Below are positions 1 to 12,026 of a DNA stretch of 64,000 nt, piece by piece. Position numbers and translations under genes: made by a program. The notes beneath the pieces were generated by a model that saw only the letters and a program-made list of their open reading frames with translations, ran no database searches and was not told the DNA's origin. Positions within the stretch are counted from its first letter, which is position 1, and each line of letters opens with the position of its first letter. This stretch comes from Sebastes aleutianus. Its lineage: Eukaryota; Chordata; Actinopteri; Perciformes; Sebastidae. The stretch lies in the NCBI GenBank assembly GCA_916700875.1, contig CAKAKS010000074.1, forward strand, positions 1,413,732 to 1,477,731, in the 5' to 3' direction.

Positions 1-122
1 CTTCATGTCTATGTAGAGCGAGCACAAGCGCCAGCGACGGGACGCTGACTTTAGTTGACTTAATGGCCACAGGTGAAGCTGTTAAAAAGACATTTGTGAT
101 TCTTACAAACAGTCCCTTTAAC
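1..122 (+). repeat. Right part of a dispersed element, cut by the window edge
   Basis: Nearly identical to 46320-46437, differing at only a handful of positions (for example GACGGG versus AACAGG). It ends at the same place, just after AGTCCCTTTAA. It is therefore a second copy of that element, not unique sequence. Confidence 0.8.
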
Positions 123-1019
123 TCAAAGTCCTTTTCCTCTTCCAGTGAAATGTTTCATCAGTCTGTTGTTTTTATTTACCTGGAGAAGGACAGCTAAACC
201 AACTTGTGCACACAGTGACTCAGACAGTTAAACATTCTTGTGGGCTGCCCAGTATAATCAAAGCCTTCTGCTGTGGACCACTGAGCCGCTCTTATGGACC
301 AACTGGAGATTCAGTGCCCTGATAACGGCTGCTGAGAGGTGGGGGTGTGGGGGGGTAAGGTGGCTCTTACTCCTGGTGTCCACATGGATTAAGTGTAAAG
401 AACATATTCAGTGTTGGTGAGAAGCAATTAGTTTTCTAACAGAGACATTAGGGGACACCATTAGTGTCGGTGTAATCCAATAAAGCCTGCAAGTCAACAG
501 TGGGGCTTCCAGGGGGGGGCAGCAGGAATGAAAGTTGTTCTGATTTGCCATTACATCCCCAGCTGATAGTAACACACAAACACACAGGCTCATTGAATTC
601 ATTACTAGACGCCTGGACGTAGAACAGAGCCTCACTCTGCAGATACTGTGGTGTTGTTTAATGGTGTCGAACTGAACCGCGGCACAATGTGCAAACAGCT
701 AATGGCTAAAGCAGCATGCAGTCCTCTAACGTTTGATCACATACCAGATTGAATTCTACCTCTGATGCATTCTGATGGCAGGATGCTCATCTCCCGGCAG
801 ACCGATACTGGTAATGTGTTAGAGACATGGGATGAGACAATGGGCCCCTGGGCACAGACAAAAGGCCCCACCACCTCCTCTACGTATGAGCAAGACTTTA
901 GAGTTGTTTAGCCTCTTTTTGTTGTTGCTTTGTGTTTCTTTGTAGTCTTTTTATGTCTTTGGGCCCCTGGGCCTGTGCCTGGCCCGTTCAGTAATCCATC
1001 CATTAGATACTGTTACACT
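123..1019. other. No gene seen; possible old repeat at about 828-1003
   Basis: No convincing coding frame. From about 828 to 1003 there are inverted GGGCCCCTGGGC-type blocks (near 841 and 960) separated by T-rich sequence. They resemble the ends of a degraded dispersed repeat, but I cannot define its borders. Confidence 0.35.
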
Positions 1020-1027
1020 GTTTAGAT

Positions 1028-1469
1028 CAGTGGTTCCCAAACTATTGTACACGTACCACTGGTGGTACGCCGAGGAATCTCTGACTATCGATTCCTCTTA
1101 TTGATTCTTTCCCACAGTTACGCTGCACAATGACGCATACGCACGCTGTATCATCTTTCAGTTGTTTTGACCAGAGACACGGCGGAGAGAAAAAAAAGCG
1201 CTCAACAGCGTGGCGCTACTAAACCTGAGGTGACGCACCCTATTTCTCCCTGATAAAGCAACACTGTGAACAACAAACCTGTGTTGAAATCAGCAGGAGG
1301 AGAGTTAGTAACGTTAGCTGTTAGCAGCTCAGTCCTGACTGGATAAATAACGGAGATACGAACGTTAACGGAGGTGACATTGAGTTATTATTATGAGGCG
1401 TTCAAAGTCGGCTCAGGAAAAATTACTATTGGGTGAAGGTAAATGGTGTAAAAAGTTTGAGAACCATTG
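1028..1469. mobile_element. hAT-type MITE, 442 bp, with perfect 8-bp target duplication
   Basis: The left end CAGTGGTTCCCAAACT pairs with the right end AGTTTGAGAACCATTG as a near-perfect terminal inverted repeat. The 8-base direct repeat GTTTAGAT flanks it at 1020-1027 and 1470-1477. Eight-base duplications and CAGNGGTT-type ends are the hAT hallmark. There is no transposase frame, so it is a non-autonomous copy, and the intact duplication suggests a fairly recent insertion. Confidence 0.9.
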
Positions 1470-1711
1470 GTTTAGATACTATCAAACAAACAGGTGCTAT
1501 CCTACTTCCCTATGTTAGAGAAGAGCATATTAAAGCATATAAACTGTGATTATGAGTCCAGTTGTCTTCATACAGAGACCCCCTTCAGTCATGACAGCAG
1601 CAGTACGGCGGTGAGGATGCCGTTGTCTCTCAGCTTGTGGCCCGGTGTACTGTTGCTGCTGACCTGCTGGCGTCCTGCAGAGGGTCCTTGCTCCAGCCTG
1701 ACCTCCCGCCG

Positions 1712-1752
1712 CCTGCCTCCTCCTCCTCCTCCTCCTCCTCCTCCTCCTCCTG
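1712..1752. repeat. (CCT)n microsatellite
   Basis: About 14 CCT units. All the poly-Pro, poly-Ser, poly-Arg and poly-Gly reading frames over 1494-1975 come from this triplet tract and show no other sign of coding. Confidence 0.9.
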
Positions 1753-2910
1753 CACCACGTACACACATCACATTAGGCCTCTGATGAGCTGTGAGCCTCC
1801 ACAAAACAAAGCAATACAATCAATTAAGAGCGGGGATGCATGGCAGGCCGATCCTGCCGACAGTTTCCTGTTTGAGCTCCCATTTCACTCTCTGGCCTAT
1901 CGATTTTACTCAGAGACATTCCTCTCCTGCTTATCAGAAGGCACGACGAACAAACGCTGGTCTGAGAATGACTAAATCCAATACGCTATTAGTGTTAGTA
2001 ATGTCTGCATCAGGTGGAGAGGGCAGCAGTGGTGTTATCGCTGAATTACTTTGTGCAACAACAACAAAAAAGCTGGAGAAGAATAATCCACTCCATAAAA
2101 TCCAACATGGGAATCACAATAAAGTATATTTCCCTCTTTAAAAAAGCAATAAAGCATTACACTACAAATGTTATAGCACCAAACCATTTGCTGCTTATTA
2201 GGGCCGCTCACGGCAAACTCAATACTGCAATGTTGTCTTGATATTCCAGCAGACAAATGAGGCTCTACGCAGGCAGCACCTTTTCACAGGAATCTACCTT
2301 TATTAGTCTAGAAAACACAGTGATGATCTGTCCAAGCTAAACAATATAACAGTAGTCATTTTCAACACAGAACAGGATTTTGGTCATGCTTTCATGACCG
2401 AGTCTGCACCAAGACCGGAGGTTGTGCCACACACTTTAAGAACTACTTGTGTAGAGGGAGGCTTTCACCTTTTTTGGTATGCATTTTTAATTTCTCCTAG
2501 ATATTTGGGAGTAGTAGGACCTGATAAGTATAAAAACTAAACATTGTATAATTAATTTGCACACAATCCTGTTGCCAGCTTCTCTCATTTCTGGGTTTAC
2601 AAATTTATTTTGTTACTCCCTCCATCCCGGACGAGCCCCCTTTTGTTATGTTGCCCTCCGTTTTAGGTCCATTTTTTGCAAAATAATTATACAATTTATT
2701 AACAAAAAATATGATGAAAAATGTACAAACACCAACTGAAAACTACTTTTGTAGGTAATTATACAATAAAATATATAAGGCAATAACTAATATTAAAGCA
2801 CTCAAATTAAAGCTACTGCTCCACAGAGACAGCGACCAAAACAATCTTAAACAACACAAAGTTTGTCGGCTTCAACACGCACACCTGTGGCATTATTCGA
2901 CGGTCGGAGC
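1753..2910. other. No gene seen
   Basis: AT-rich sequence with short overlapping frames on both strands, none with a recognisable motif. No repeat border identified. Confidence 0.5.
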
Positions 2911-3250
2911 AAGTGACGTAGTATTAATAGCGTGAGAGCCCGATTAGTGTGGGAGGGGGGGAGGTGGATGGGTGAAACAAACCCAGGAGACTGCTGGTGA
3001 CTTATTTTGTCACGTCAGTCAGTGAAGTTAACGTTAACCATGACCGTTTCCTAACCCTACCGAAGTGGTCGTGTTGCCTAAACCTAACTTGCTGTGAAAA
3101 TGGAGGTTTATTTTGAAAGAACTCTATGCATATAATGAGCGAATATTGACACATTGTCCTTGGTCCGTCCAAAAGTTCCCTGTGCGTCAGTCTCCGATGC
3201 CGAGGTGACGCCGACCAAGTGGCGGTATTTGAGGAGTCGGGAGTGAGAAC
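2911..3250 (+). mobile_element. CTAAACCTAA-containing TIR element, right part
   Basis: Contains the shared blocks GTGACGTAGTA, GGAGGTGGATGGGT, TGCCTAAACCTAACTTG and TTTATTTTGAAAG. It ends with GGCGGTATTTGAGGAGTCGG then GAGTGAGAAC, the same right terminus as at 17706. The left terminus is missing, so the copy is truncated. Class II by its terminal structure; superfamily not assigned. Confidence 0.7.
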
Positions 3251-3616
3251 TTGTTGAGGTGTTGGGCTGGCACAGTGAGCTGGGTGAAAATAGAGTATTT
3301 TTAGGTTCATTAGCTCAGAATATTTATCGGTATGTTGTCACGTGTTCATCAGAGTGAGTATATACTTGCTGTGTTTCATCTTGTGACCAGCAAACGGAAT
3401 ATGGAAAAGTTTAACGAAAAGATCACCCTATAACGAGAAAAAAGAAGAGCAGTGTGTATGGACAAGGGATTAAAAGTTTTTATGAATAAATGTCAGTTGA
3501 GGATTAAACTAAATCCTGACTTTTGCTGCCATGTTCACCCTCCTGTTTGTTTGTTGGTCCTGACTCCAGATGGCCGGTCAGCCGGAGGTTAACGGTCTGT
3601 CAGTCAGGATGGATGG

Positions 3617-3630
3617 AGGGGGGGGGGGGG
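3617..3630. repeat. Poly-G run
   Basis: An uninterrupted G tract of about 14 bases, likely length-variable and able to form quadruplex structure. Confidence 0.85.
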
Positions 3631-3964
3631 CTGTGATGAGCCAAGGTGATTATACACGACATGACTGACTGCAGTAGAATTATACACCAATGTAAGATAT
3701 ATATAATATACTGCATTACATGATTGTAAACTACACACCACACGGTTGCAAGGCAAGTGGCACACCCTCTAAAAATGTGTGCCATAGTTGTTGATGATCA
3801 TACTCAATCCCAATCTATCATACTAATGATGTGATCTATTGACGTGAGAATACATGCGCTGAAATTGCCAAAGTCATGGCCTCACCTGATGGTTGTAGTG
3901 TTTTCATGAATTGCACCGTATACCGTAGACATGTTCCAACTGCTCTCTCTACTCTCATGTAACG

Positions 3965-4493
3965 TTAAAGGTCCCATATCGTGCTCATTTTCAGGTACAT
4001 ACTTGTATTTTTTTGTTTCTACTAGAACATGTTTACATGCTGTAATGTTAAACAATACTGTATTTTCCTCATACTGTCGGCCTGAATATACCTGTATTTA
4101 CCCTCTGTCTGAAATGCTCCGTTTTAGAGCATTTTGACGGAATTGCGACGGAATTGCAACAGAATCGCGTTGCTAGGCAACAGCTTGGGTCCATGTCTAC
4201 TTCCTGTCAGCTGATGACATTGGCATACACTGCAACCAGGAATAAACTGGGAAACATTTAAAATGTTTATGTTTAAATCTGTGTAAATGGTCTAAATATT
4301 GTATATCTGTGACATCACGAATGGGCAGAAATCTTGACAGCTTGTTTCAATTGCAGAGTTTCTGAATACGGGCTGAGTGTATTTCCCTGTGGATTGAGTG
4401 TTTCGATACTTTCACAGTATTTATATAACACTTAAGCCTGCTTTATAATAAAAAAACATGAAAATCTCACTTTATTATAATATGGGACCTTTA
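3965..4493. mobile_element. TTAAAGGTCCCATAT element, 529 bp, complete
   Basis: A perfect 15-base terminal inverted repeat: TTAAAGGTCCCATAT at the left and ATATGGGACCTTTAA at the right. The outermost TTA/TAA could be a 3-base target duplication, as in PIF/Harbinger. No transposase frame. A diverged partial relative lies at 57953-58350. Confidence 0.85.
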
Positions 4494-5440
4494 ACTAATC
4501 CTAAACTAGAAGTCCTCAGTTCAGCCCACGACCTTGTTGTTGAGTTAAGAGTTTACAGGATGGCAAAACTTCATGAGATGAAGATCGTGGGATAAATTAA
4601 TAGATGTGACATCATACAGAGGAATAAAACTAAAGTCTGGGGTTGTTGTTGGTTTTAATGTAGGCTAATGATACTTTATTGATCTCTTATGTGATGATGA
4701 TTTGGACGTTTAACCACCACATCAGGTCCTGATTTTTCATCTCTAATGAGATTTTTAAAAATCTGCACTTGAGTATAATGAAAATAGCATAAACTAACTA
4801 CTTCTGAGCTGAGCTTGAACCGGGATGATGCACGATGTCTTTTTGAGTGAATCCTGTTGATGTCGTACAGCATCCAAAAATCTGGAAGATCAGCTTTGCA
4901 GATGTGTCCTGCTGATTTCTTCATATGCAGTAAAACCATCTCATCTTAGGCCTAAACACAAGCAAAGCATGCGGTCTGAATCCCATCGTTCCCGACCTCA
5001 CCGTCGTGTTCCTGCATTACAAACTGACTATAATCAAGCAGTAGAGGCAGAAGCATTAGATTTTAAATTCCTCTCGGGGGTTTAGGAAAGCGATTGAGGA
5101 TGGATGGTCCTCTGCACTCTCTCTGTATTTAACCGAGCTGAACCGAACACATAATGCCAGAAGTATTACATAACCCACCATGAATAATAGTACAACTCGA
5201 GGTCTCAGCGAGGTTCTGTGGCCTCGTGAATCAACGCGAGGTGCCAGAGCAGCACAATGAGATGCTAATGAGCAGCCTGCTCTCTGCTCACTGAGAGTAG
5301 TGGATGTTTACCCTCCTCTGTCTGCATGTCGAGATAAACTAGAGTAGAAGGAACATTTAACACAGTGTTCCTATTTCTCCGTATAAGTCAGTAAGTCAGG
5401 TACCGTAATATGGAGGATGGAACCTGACAAAATAAATGTA
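4494..5440. other. No gene seen
   Basis: Non-repetitive looking sequence with no credible exon on either strand. Confidence 0.45.
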
Positions 5441-5675
5441 AAAATAAAAAAAACATAAATTACATTTTTGAATGGATATTTATACTTTAATTTGCTTCTT
5501 TATTCATTTACCTTTGCATTACGTCCCCTATCTATCTACTCTTGTATTTTATTTATTTATTTATTTATATATATTAACTTTTAAATGTATTTATTTCATA
5601 TATATCATTATTGTTTTCATTTATTTTCTATATATATATATATATATAGAAATATATATAGTATATATATATAGT

Positions 5676-5709
<34 letters not shown>

Positions 5710-5960
5710 TGATTTATTCATGATTTAATTGGATTTATTTATTTATTTTAACTTTTAAATGTATTTATTTAATATATATATTCATTTATTTTTAATATAT
5801 TTATATATTTTAATTGATTTTTTCATGATTTAATTGTATTTATTTATTCATGTATTTATTTACATAACTAAAATATTATTTATTTCCCCGACCAAAATAT
5901 GGTTCCCCGAGAAGAATTATTTGTCAATCGTGCCATAAAATAACACACATTAATCCCATT

Positions 5961-6005
<45 letters not shown>

Positions 6006-6010
6006 TTTAT
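5441..6010. repeat. AT-rich block: (TTTA)n and two (TA)n tracts
   Basis: Interleaved TATTTATTTATT runs with (TA)n at about 5626-5712 and 5965-5997. A WATTTATTTAA-type segment occurs twice (near 5548 and 5743). The tyrosine/isoleucine-rich 83-codon frame at 5472-5723 is low-complexity and not a gene. Confidence 0.8.
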
Positions 6011-6277
6011 GGTTATTTTTATCAATAAGTACAAATAAAATAAATTAGAACCTTTTGAATACCTGACAGGAAATCGCTGTTGCTAAGGTACAGAAGCATT
6101 TGGTGGACAAAATGTTAGCTCACTAGCTGCACATCCCTCAGCAGGATCCCCACCAATCAAAGGTACCAGATTGCGTAGGACATCCTCAACGTGAACTCAC
6201 GGAAATAGGTGAAATGACCACAAACTCTTGACAGCACGTTACGTGGTTGTAATGTGTTTAAATGTACGTGCCGCCAC

Positions 6278-6280
<3 letters not shown>

Positions 6281-6332
<52 letters not shown>
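6281..6332. repeat. (GA)n microsatellite
   Basis: About 26 uninterrupted AG units; a homopurine tract. Confidence 0.95.
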
Positions 6333-6335
<3 letters not shown>

Positions 6336-7189
6336 GATGGCTAGAAACGTCTCCAGAATAATGAGAGTATTATTATCAACACCCTGAAATCCCCACCATC
6401 ACTTGAACCCTCAGTCAGTTATGTTCCTGTATGACAAAAGTTACAGACAGAATTTAGCTTTAATAAACATATTCATAACTCAGCAGTTAAATTGCGTTTC
6501 CTCCAGCTGCAGAATAACAAAATGAGGTCGTTTCCATCTTCCCGTAACCTCCAGTGAGCCTCGTCTGTTGACATTTAGACAAACCTCAAAGCTCATTTCT
6601 ATCTTTCAGCTTTTGGTTCTTCCTTTTTATGTTCCAGTGTACGTCAGCAAATTGTTGTTTTATTAATATTCTCATCTTATAAGCCCTTCTAGATAACTGA
6701 AAAATGACGTTATCGACCTAATGTGAGTAATGTTAGTTAAAGCAAACAGTAAATGAACCATATATAGTCTTCACTTGCTGCCACTGACCTCCACTATGCT
6801 GATAACATGCTGACCTGTCACACTGTTTAGCATATTAATGTAAACAGCATAATCCTTTTATCCTCGTGTATTTGTTTATTTCATGTCTATCTAGTGAGTG
6901 AAAAGCCTCTTTTTTCCCAGTTTAATGGTGACTGAATGACCCTTCTTAATGTCATTAAATGCTGGAGGCGTACTGTGTGACTCAGAGTGCTCGTGTATTA
7001 TCCACAAGAGGCCTCCGTCTCTACTCCATATTTTCACACTCGCTGTATTTACAGAGCACTTTGGAGCTAGCTGTTATACCAGAGAGCCATGTGTAAGAAC
7101 CACGGACCTTCCACGGCTTTAGAAGCCTCCTTTTTCACTACTCACCTTAATATGTGACCTGTAATCCTTATTGTTATGATTACAATGTA
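6333..7189. other. No gene seen
   Basis: No open frame above chance and no recognised repeat border. Confidence 0.45.
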
Positions 7190-7770
7190 TTAAAGCTGCA
7201 GTGGTTTTTTTGGCATCATTGGGCCAAACTTCCATAATAACCTTTCATCATATTGTAATTCAAGTGTTCTGAGAGATAACTAGACTTCTGCTCCTCCTCA
7301 CGGCTCTGTTTTCAGGCTTTAGAACATCTAGCCCGTGACGGGAGACTTTGACCAATCACAGGTCATTTCAGAGAGAGAGAGCGTTCCTATTGGCTGTGCT
7401 CCGGTCATGTGACCAGAACTTGGCGTTCCTTCAACAGACTCTCATTTTACAGCTAAAGCGTGCACTACAAGATGATTCTGAGAACATGTGAGGAGAGAAA
7501 TAGACATTAACGTAACAGAATATTGATTCATATTTGATCAGCGCTGCCTAGTTTGACCGTTTGGTCGGAGTTCAGAGTGATTGACAGCCAGCTCTCATAG
7601 ACAGCAGCTGGACAGCAGACCTCAGATCAGCTCTGACTGCTTGTTCTCCTCCGGTCTGTGAAATCTTGCAGATGCAGTTAGGAGCACCGGAGGACACCGG
7701 AGGACACAGAGGAACAATAATAATTTATATATAATAATATGTTTTTGCATTCTGATGTGTTTTCTACATA
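7190..7770. mobile_element. TTAAAGCTGCAGT-ended dispersed element
   Basis: Begins TTAAAGCTGCAGTGG and shares a long internal block (GATCAGCGCTGCCTAGTTTG through CGGAGGACACAGAGG) in inverted orientation with 48236-48706. A terminal fragment of the family lies at 25327-25383. No coding frame; the right border here is uncertain. Confidence 0.7.
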
Positions 7771-7963
7771 CTGTCAATGCAAAAAATAAATAAATAACAA
7801 AATTAAATAATTTTTAATGGCTGCGTTTTATTTTTCAGTGCCAATGTTTCCAAATTTTTTATTTTTGATGCCAAAACTTACAGTCCATAAAGGATTGCAT
7901 TGTTTATCTCTCAGTGTGTTTAGTTGAACAGAGTGTGGCTTAGTGCACAGCTATTTGGATGTG

Positions 7964-7968
<5 letters not shown>

Positions 7969-8003
<35 letters not shown>
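7969..8003. repeat. (CA)n microsatellite
   Basis: About 17 CA units. Confidence 0.95.
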
Positions 8004-8006
<3 letters not shown>

Positions 8007-8131
8007 GACACGACACGCGTCCACAGAACGGTACACACACATTTCACTTCATCAGTCACACAGCGGGCTCAAAACATAAACACAATCAATCACGGCACGG
8101 GCCCGCGCAAAATGGTCAGTGAGTGATGAAT

Positions 8132-8148
8132 GGGGGGGGGGGGGGGGG
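8132..8148. repeat. Poly-G run
   Basis: About 17 consecutive G bases, the longest homopolymeric G tract in the window. Confidence 0.9.
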
Positions 8149-9250
8149 CTGTTAGCGGGGAGCTCAGACATTTTATGGATTATTTGGCACAACACGAACA
8201 CTTGGCCGCGGAGGGAAGCTTCAGCCCGGTTGATTATTTTTGTGTGTGATCGATTTTCATTGTGAGACGTCCTCTTATAGGTTTATGTCATACCGAGGGC
8301 CCCCGAGGCCCCCGAGGCTCGCTGGATTCTCAACACATACATCTGAACACCAATCCTCTCTGATCCCGCTCAGATCACACTCACATCCAATCAAACACAC
8401 TGTATATATCCACCTTTTCATAAGCACTTCCTGCTGCGCCAGCATCGGGCCCGGCAGCAGGACGCACAGATAGCAGCCGACCTCCTCCGCTTCAACAGTT
8501 CTCATCTCAAATGTGCTTTGAAAGGATTTAAGAGGATTCAGCTTTATTATATTTAGCTTTCTGATCATTATTTGACACAGATTTAACCAAAGTCATGCTG
8601 TATGGATAAAGAACTGGATATAAAGAACTAAAGGCTTGAGGATTTTAGCCTATAATTGTGTTTTTTTTATCTGAAATCTAAGAAGATCTAAAGAAAACCT
8701 GAATATTTCAATGTATGTAAAATTGAATGAACAAGTTTTTTTGTGTTATAGATATTGTCATCAGGCTTATCTCTTTTACAAATGAGAAAAAGAGCACAAA
8801 CATACTGTACACAGCAGGATTTTTTCCACATTTACTTGCAAACATCTGCAGAGGGCTACAGGGGAGGAAACTAAATTCAAATTCAGTTGCAACGAGTCGA
8901 CGAACATCTTCAGGCTGGCAGAAATCCTAAATTCATACTGTTCACTGTGCATCTTTAGGCAACATCAAACTACGGGACATCTCTCCCTCCTGGCTCTTCG
9001 GCTCCTCGGCTGATGAATGTTTCTCTCTCTGTCCTGATAGTCTTGTTGGTCGTCCTCCAAGTTGGCTCTTTTGGTGAGGACAACAGTGGTGTGACCTGTA
9101 GCACTATGTTTGCTTAATACTGAGTTCATAATCACGGCTCCATTCATTCATCATCCATCACGTTTATTGCCTGCCATTATGAGTATTCAGGGTCATATTT
9201 CCTCACCACACACTTTTACTGGTTTCAAAAATTGCTCGATTTTGTGTCAC
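8149..9250. other. No gene seen
   Basis: Several short frames on both strands without domain signal. A GAGGCCCCCGAGGC-type local duplication occurs near 8297-8318. Confidence 0.45.
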
Positions 9251-9251
9251 T

Positions 9252-9560
9252 GCATCTGTGACATATATATCTGTAAAGGGGAGACTCGTGGGTACCCATA
9301 AAACCTATTTACATTCACACATCTGGAGCTCGGAGGTCAAGGGACCCCTTTGAAAATGGCCATGGTAGTTTTTCCTCACGAAAATTTTGCATAAGTTTGT
9401 AGCGTTATTTAATCTCCTCCCTGACAAGCTAGTTGGACATGGTTGGTACCGATGGATTCATCAGGTTTTTTAGTTTCATATGATACCTGTGTCTTCACTC
9501 TAACTTTAAAAGTGAGCCCGCTACAACCTCTGAAATACAGAATAGCGTTTAATCTAACCA
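9252..9560 (+). mobile_element. AGGGCTGTCAA family, internal fragment
   Basis: Contains the family's diagnostic central block: TCTGTAAAGGGGAGACTCGT, the GGGTACCC site, AAGGGACCCCTTTGAAAATG and the GGTACCGATGGATTCATCAG segment. Terminal sequences are missing. Confidence 0.8.
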
Positions 9561-9654
9561 TGGTATTAACATCATACCAGCAAGACTTTACTACATTTTT
9601 GATGTCTATCTGTAGAATATGTTACGGAGATGAAAAAAAGTAAAGACTTATTTT

Positions 9655-9945
9655 TAAATCAACACTTCCTGCTTTCATTTCAAAATAAAAGCCCTCAGGC
9701 GTTTTTTTTCTATAGACAGAATCCCTTCATTTGTTAACACGAGGCTTTTATTCTGAAATATGAGCAGTCAGTGCTGTGGAACACGCAGTCACTTTTAGAG
9801 CTCCAAGAATTGATAAAGTTTGGGGTTTAAATCAACACTTCAAGCGGGTTTTCTTTGCACAGAATTCCTTTATTTGTTAACACAAGGCTTTTATTCTGAA
9901 ATATGTGCCGGACAGTAATGTGGAACAAGCAGTGACTTGGAGAGT
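9655..9945. repeat. Tandem duplication, unit about 174 bp
   Basis: AAATCAACACTTC..., TTTGTTAACAC-AGGCTTTTATTC and GTGGAACA-GCAGT-ACTT recur in the same order about 174 bases apart, with moderate divergence. No coding potential. Confidence 0.75.
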
Positions 9946-10177
9946 TCAATGAATGAATATAGTACGGAGTTTTAATTGTGGATTATTACTATTATTTACT
10001 AATTACTACACGTTTCTTTACCTTTCTCTGTCTAAAATAAATATAAATTATATTTATCATGAAGTTAAATGGCCATTAAAAGGCAAACTCTATGTAGAAA
10101 GAAAGGGTGGTCAGCAGCAGCAGAAACACAGTTGACAGGCAGCCGACACGCATCTAGTGTGAACACCAGACTCCTGC

Positions 10178-10213
10178 ATCACGCAGCCGCCACGCGACGC
10201 AGCCGCCACGCGC
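10178..10213. repeat. Short GC-rich tandem (16-bp unit)
   Basis: GCAGCCGCCACGCGAC occurs twice head to tail. The surrounding CACGCATCTAGTGTGAACAC sequence looks like an old repeat. Confidence 0.6.
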
Positions 10214-10668
10214 TTCTGACGTTGGTAGTGTGCCCTTGGCTTTATTATTAAATTAAAAAACGGATTAAATGTACAGTATCACACACACACTCACACTTTT
10301 TTTGCTCTCCCCACTTGTGAAATGAATTCGGCGTCGTTTTCAGGTTTAGGCATCTTACGTTGGACCGGGGAGACAGACCGGGGGTGGAGCGGTGCTCCGC
10401 CGGTGATGTCGGTCTGGACTGGGCCGCTCGGGGTCGGGGACAGGTGTAACGAACATTGCAGCATGTTTCTTGATGAAAAAAACATCACTAGTTCTCTTCA
10501 TTTTGAGTTAGCGGTATGTTTTATGGTTGTGTTGTTGCTCCAGGAGGAGCAGGCTACATGACCACTGCAGCAGCATCCTGTGAAACATGCCAGCTTCACT
10601 CTGCAGCGTCGGTTTAGTTTTCATGGTGGTGAAATGACTCTCTGCATTCAGCACATGTTCAGCTGATG

Positions 10669-10671
<3 letters not shown>

Positions 10672-10700
<29 letters not shown>
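10672..10700. repeat. (GT)n microsatellite
   Basis: About 14 GT units. The Thr/His and Val/Cys frames here derive from it. Confidence 0.95.
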
Positions 10701-10703
<3 letters not shown>

Positions 10704-11695
10704 CTCTGTAACAGAAGCTGGCAGTCAGTAAAAAGTGTGACTGTCGCCTCCGGCAGCTCACCTGCTGCTTCAATACAGACCTCTTTTCCTGTGTGTGGGA
10801 ACTCAATAGCATCGACCTCTGCAAAGAGTTTGAAGATTTTTTCTCGCTGTCGTTTGAGGAATTACTGAGCGATGACTTCAGTACCTTTATATGAACAAAC
10901 ACCACACTTTAAACTCTAAAGCATTAAAAATACACACCATTAAAGTAGAATGGAGGACGTCCCTGTTTCTTCTGTGTGATAATTGCGATAATGTCCTTAT
11001 GCAACAACTCAGTGATGTCAGGTCCTCTGCTCACACATTGATGTTAATAGATATTGAACATGTGTTTAGGGGAAGCTGTGGCTGGAGAGATGCAGTCAAA
11101 GTGAATCAAACATTGTGCAGATAAGAGGAGGAATTAAACTTGTAATTTGTAAAGTAAACTTTAATTACATGCCATGACCTACACATCATAATGTTGTGTT
11201 TTCCTTGTATGCCTCATACCTCATCATACACTACATACACATAATCATAAACATGTACAGTATCTTTGTGTCAGAGGAGATAACTCTGCAGGGGTTAAAA
11301 AGATAATTTAAGTTTAATTCAACGTGGGTCTTAATCTTTATGGTTTCAGCTATCACTCCTATTTGTAATAAAATTGAACTCACTCAGCTAAAACTGCAGT
11401 AATTGATTTTTTCTGCCCCCTCAGGGCTGTAAAACAAGCTGAAACTGACATATAATCAGGTATTTAAGGCAGTAAAATGGAAATAGCAGTTGCAGTAAGT
11501 AGTTGATGAATTGAAGTAAAGGGTAGAAGACGAGATGAAACAGAAAAACTGTGGTTGCTGTTGTTAACCTGAGACGTTGTGAAGAGCATCACATAAAGTT
11601 CCTTATAAAAGCTTCTCTTTGACTCCAGTGTTGTCCAACAGAAGAGTAAATACCAGCTAGTCACTAACTTTGTCTGTTTGGTACTGAGATGACCA
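10701..11695. other. No gene seen
   Basis: The frames at 10674-11124 start in or beside the GT tract and have no recognisable domain. The rest is AT-rich. Confidence 0.45.
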
Positions 11696-12026
11696 GTTCT
11701 CACTCCCAACTCGTCAAACACCGCGGCTTCGTCAGCGCCCCTCGGCATCGGATACTGACACACAGAGGCATCCTTTAGTGTCTGTATGAGAGGCACCGGG
11801 CTTTCAACTAACTCCAACGTAAAACCGTCTGCGTCATTATTAGACAGGCAGAGCAACCGACGTAGTATAAAGAAGGGTGGAAGGGGAGGTTGGACGGGTC
11901 AAGGCCTAAGTAAGTAAGTAAGCCAAGTCCTACCAAGGTTTTTTGTTGCACAAGTAAACCTAAAAACTAAGTAAACCTACATTGGAAGTTTATTTTGCAA
12001 AGAGACTGTTTGCATGTAACGAGCGG
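11696..12026. mobile_element. CTAAACCTAA-containing TIR element, rearranged copy
   Basis: Starts with the family terminus GTTCTCACTCCCAACTCGTC and the CCCCTCGGCATCGGA block. It then jumps to GACGTAGTATAAAG, the GGGGAGGTTGGACGGGTC segment and GGAAGTTTATTTTGCAAAG. Internal blocks are out of order compared with 17106-17712, so it is a deleted or rearranged copy. Confidence 0.65.

Noticed and set aside
1..122. Near-identity between the window start and 46320-46437, considered as a segmental duplication
   Set aside because: The match stops at a defined element end and its second copy has a hAT-like left terminus, so a dispersed transposon explains it better.
1494..1975. Poly-Pro / poly-Ser / poly-Arg / poly-Gly frames
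   Set aside because: All derive from one (CCT)n tract read in different frames and strands.
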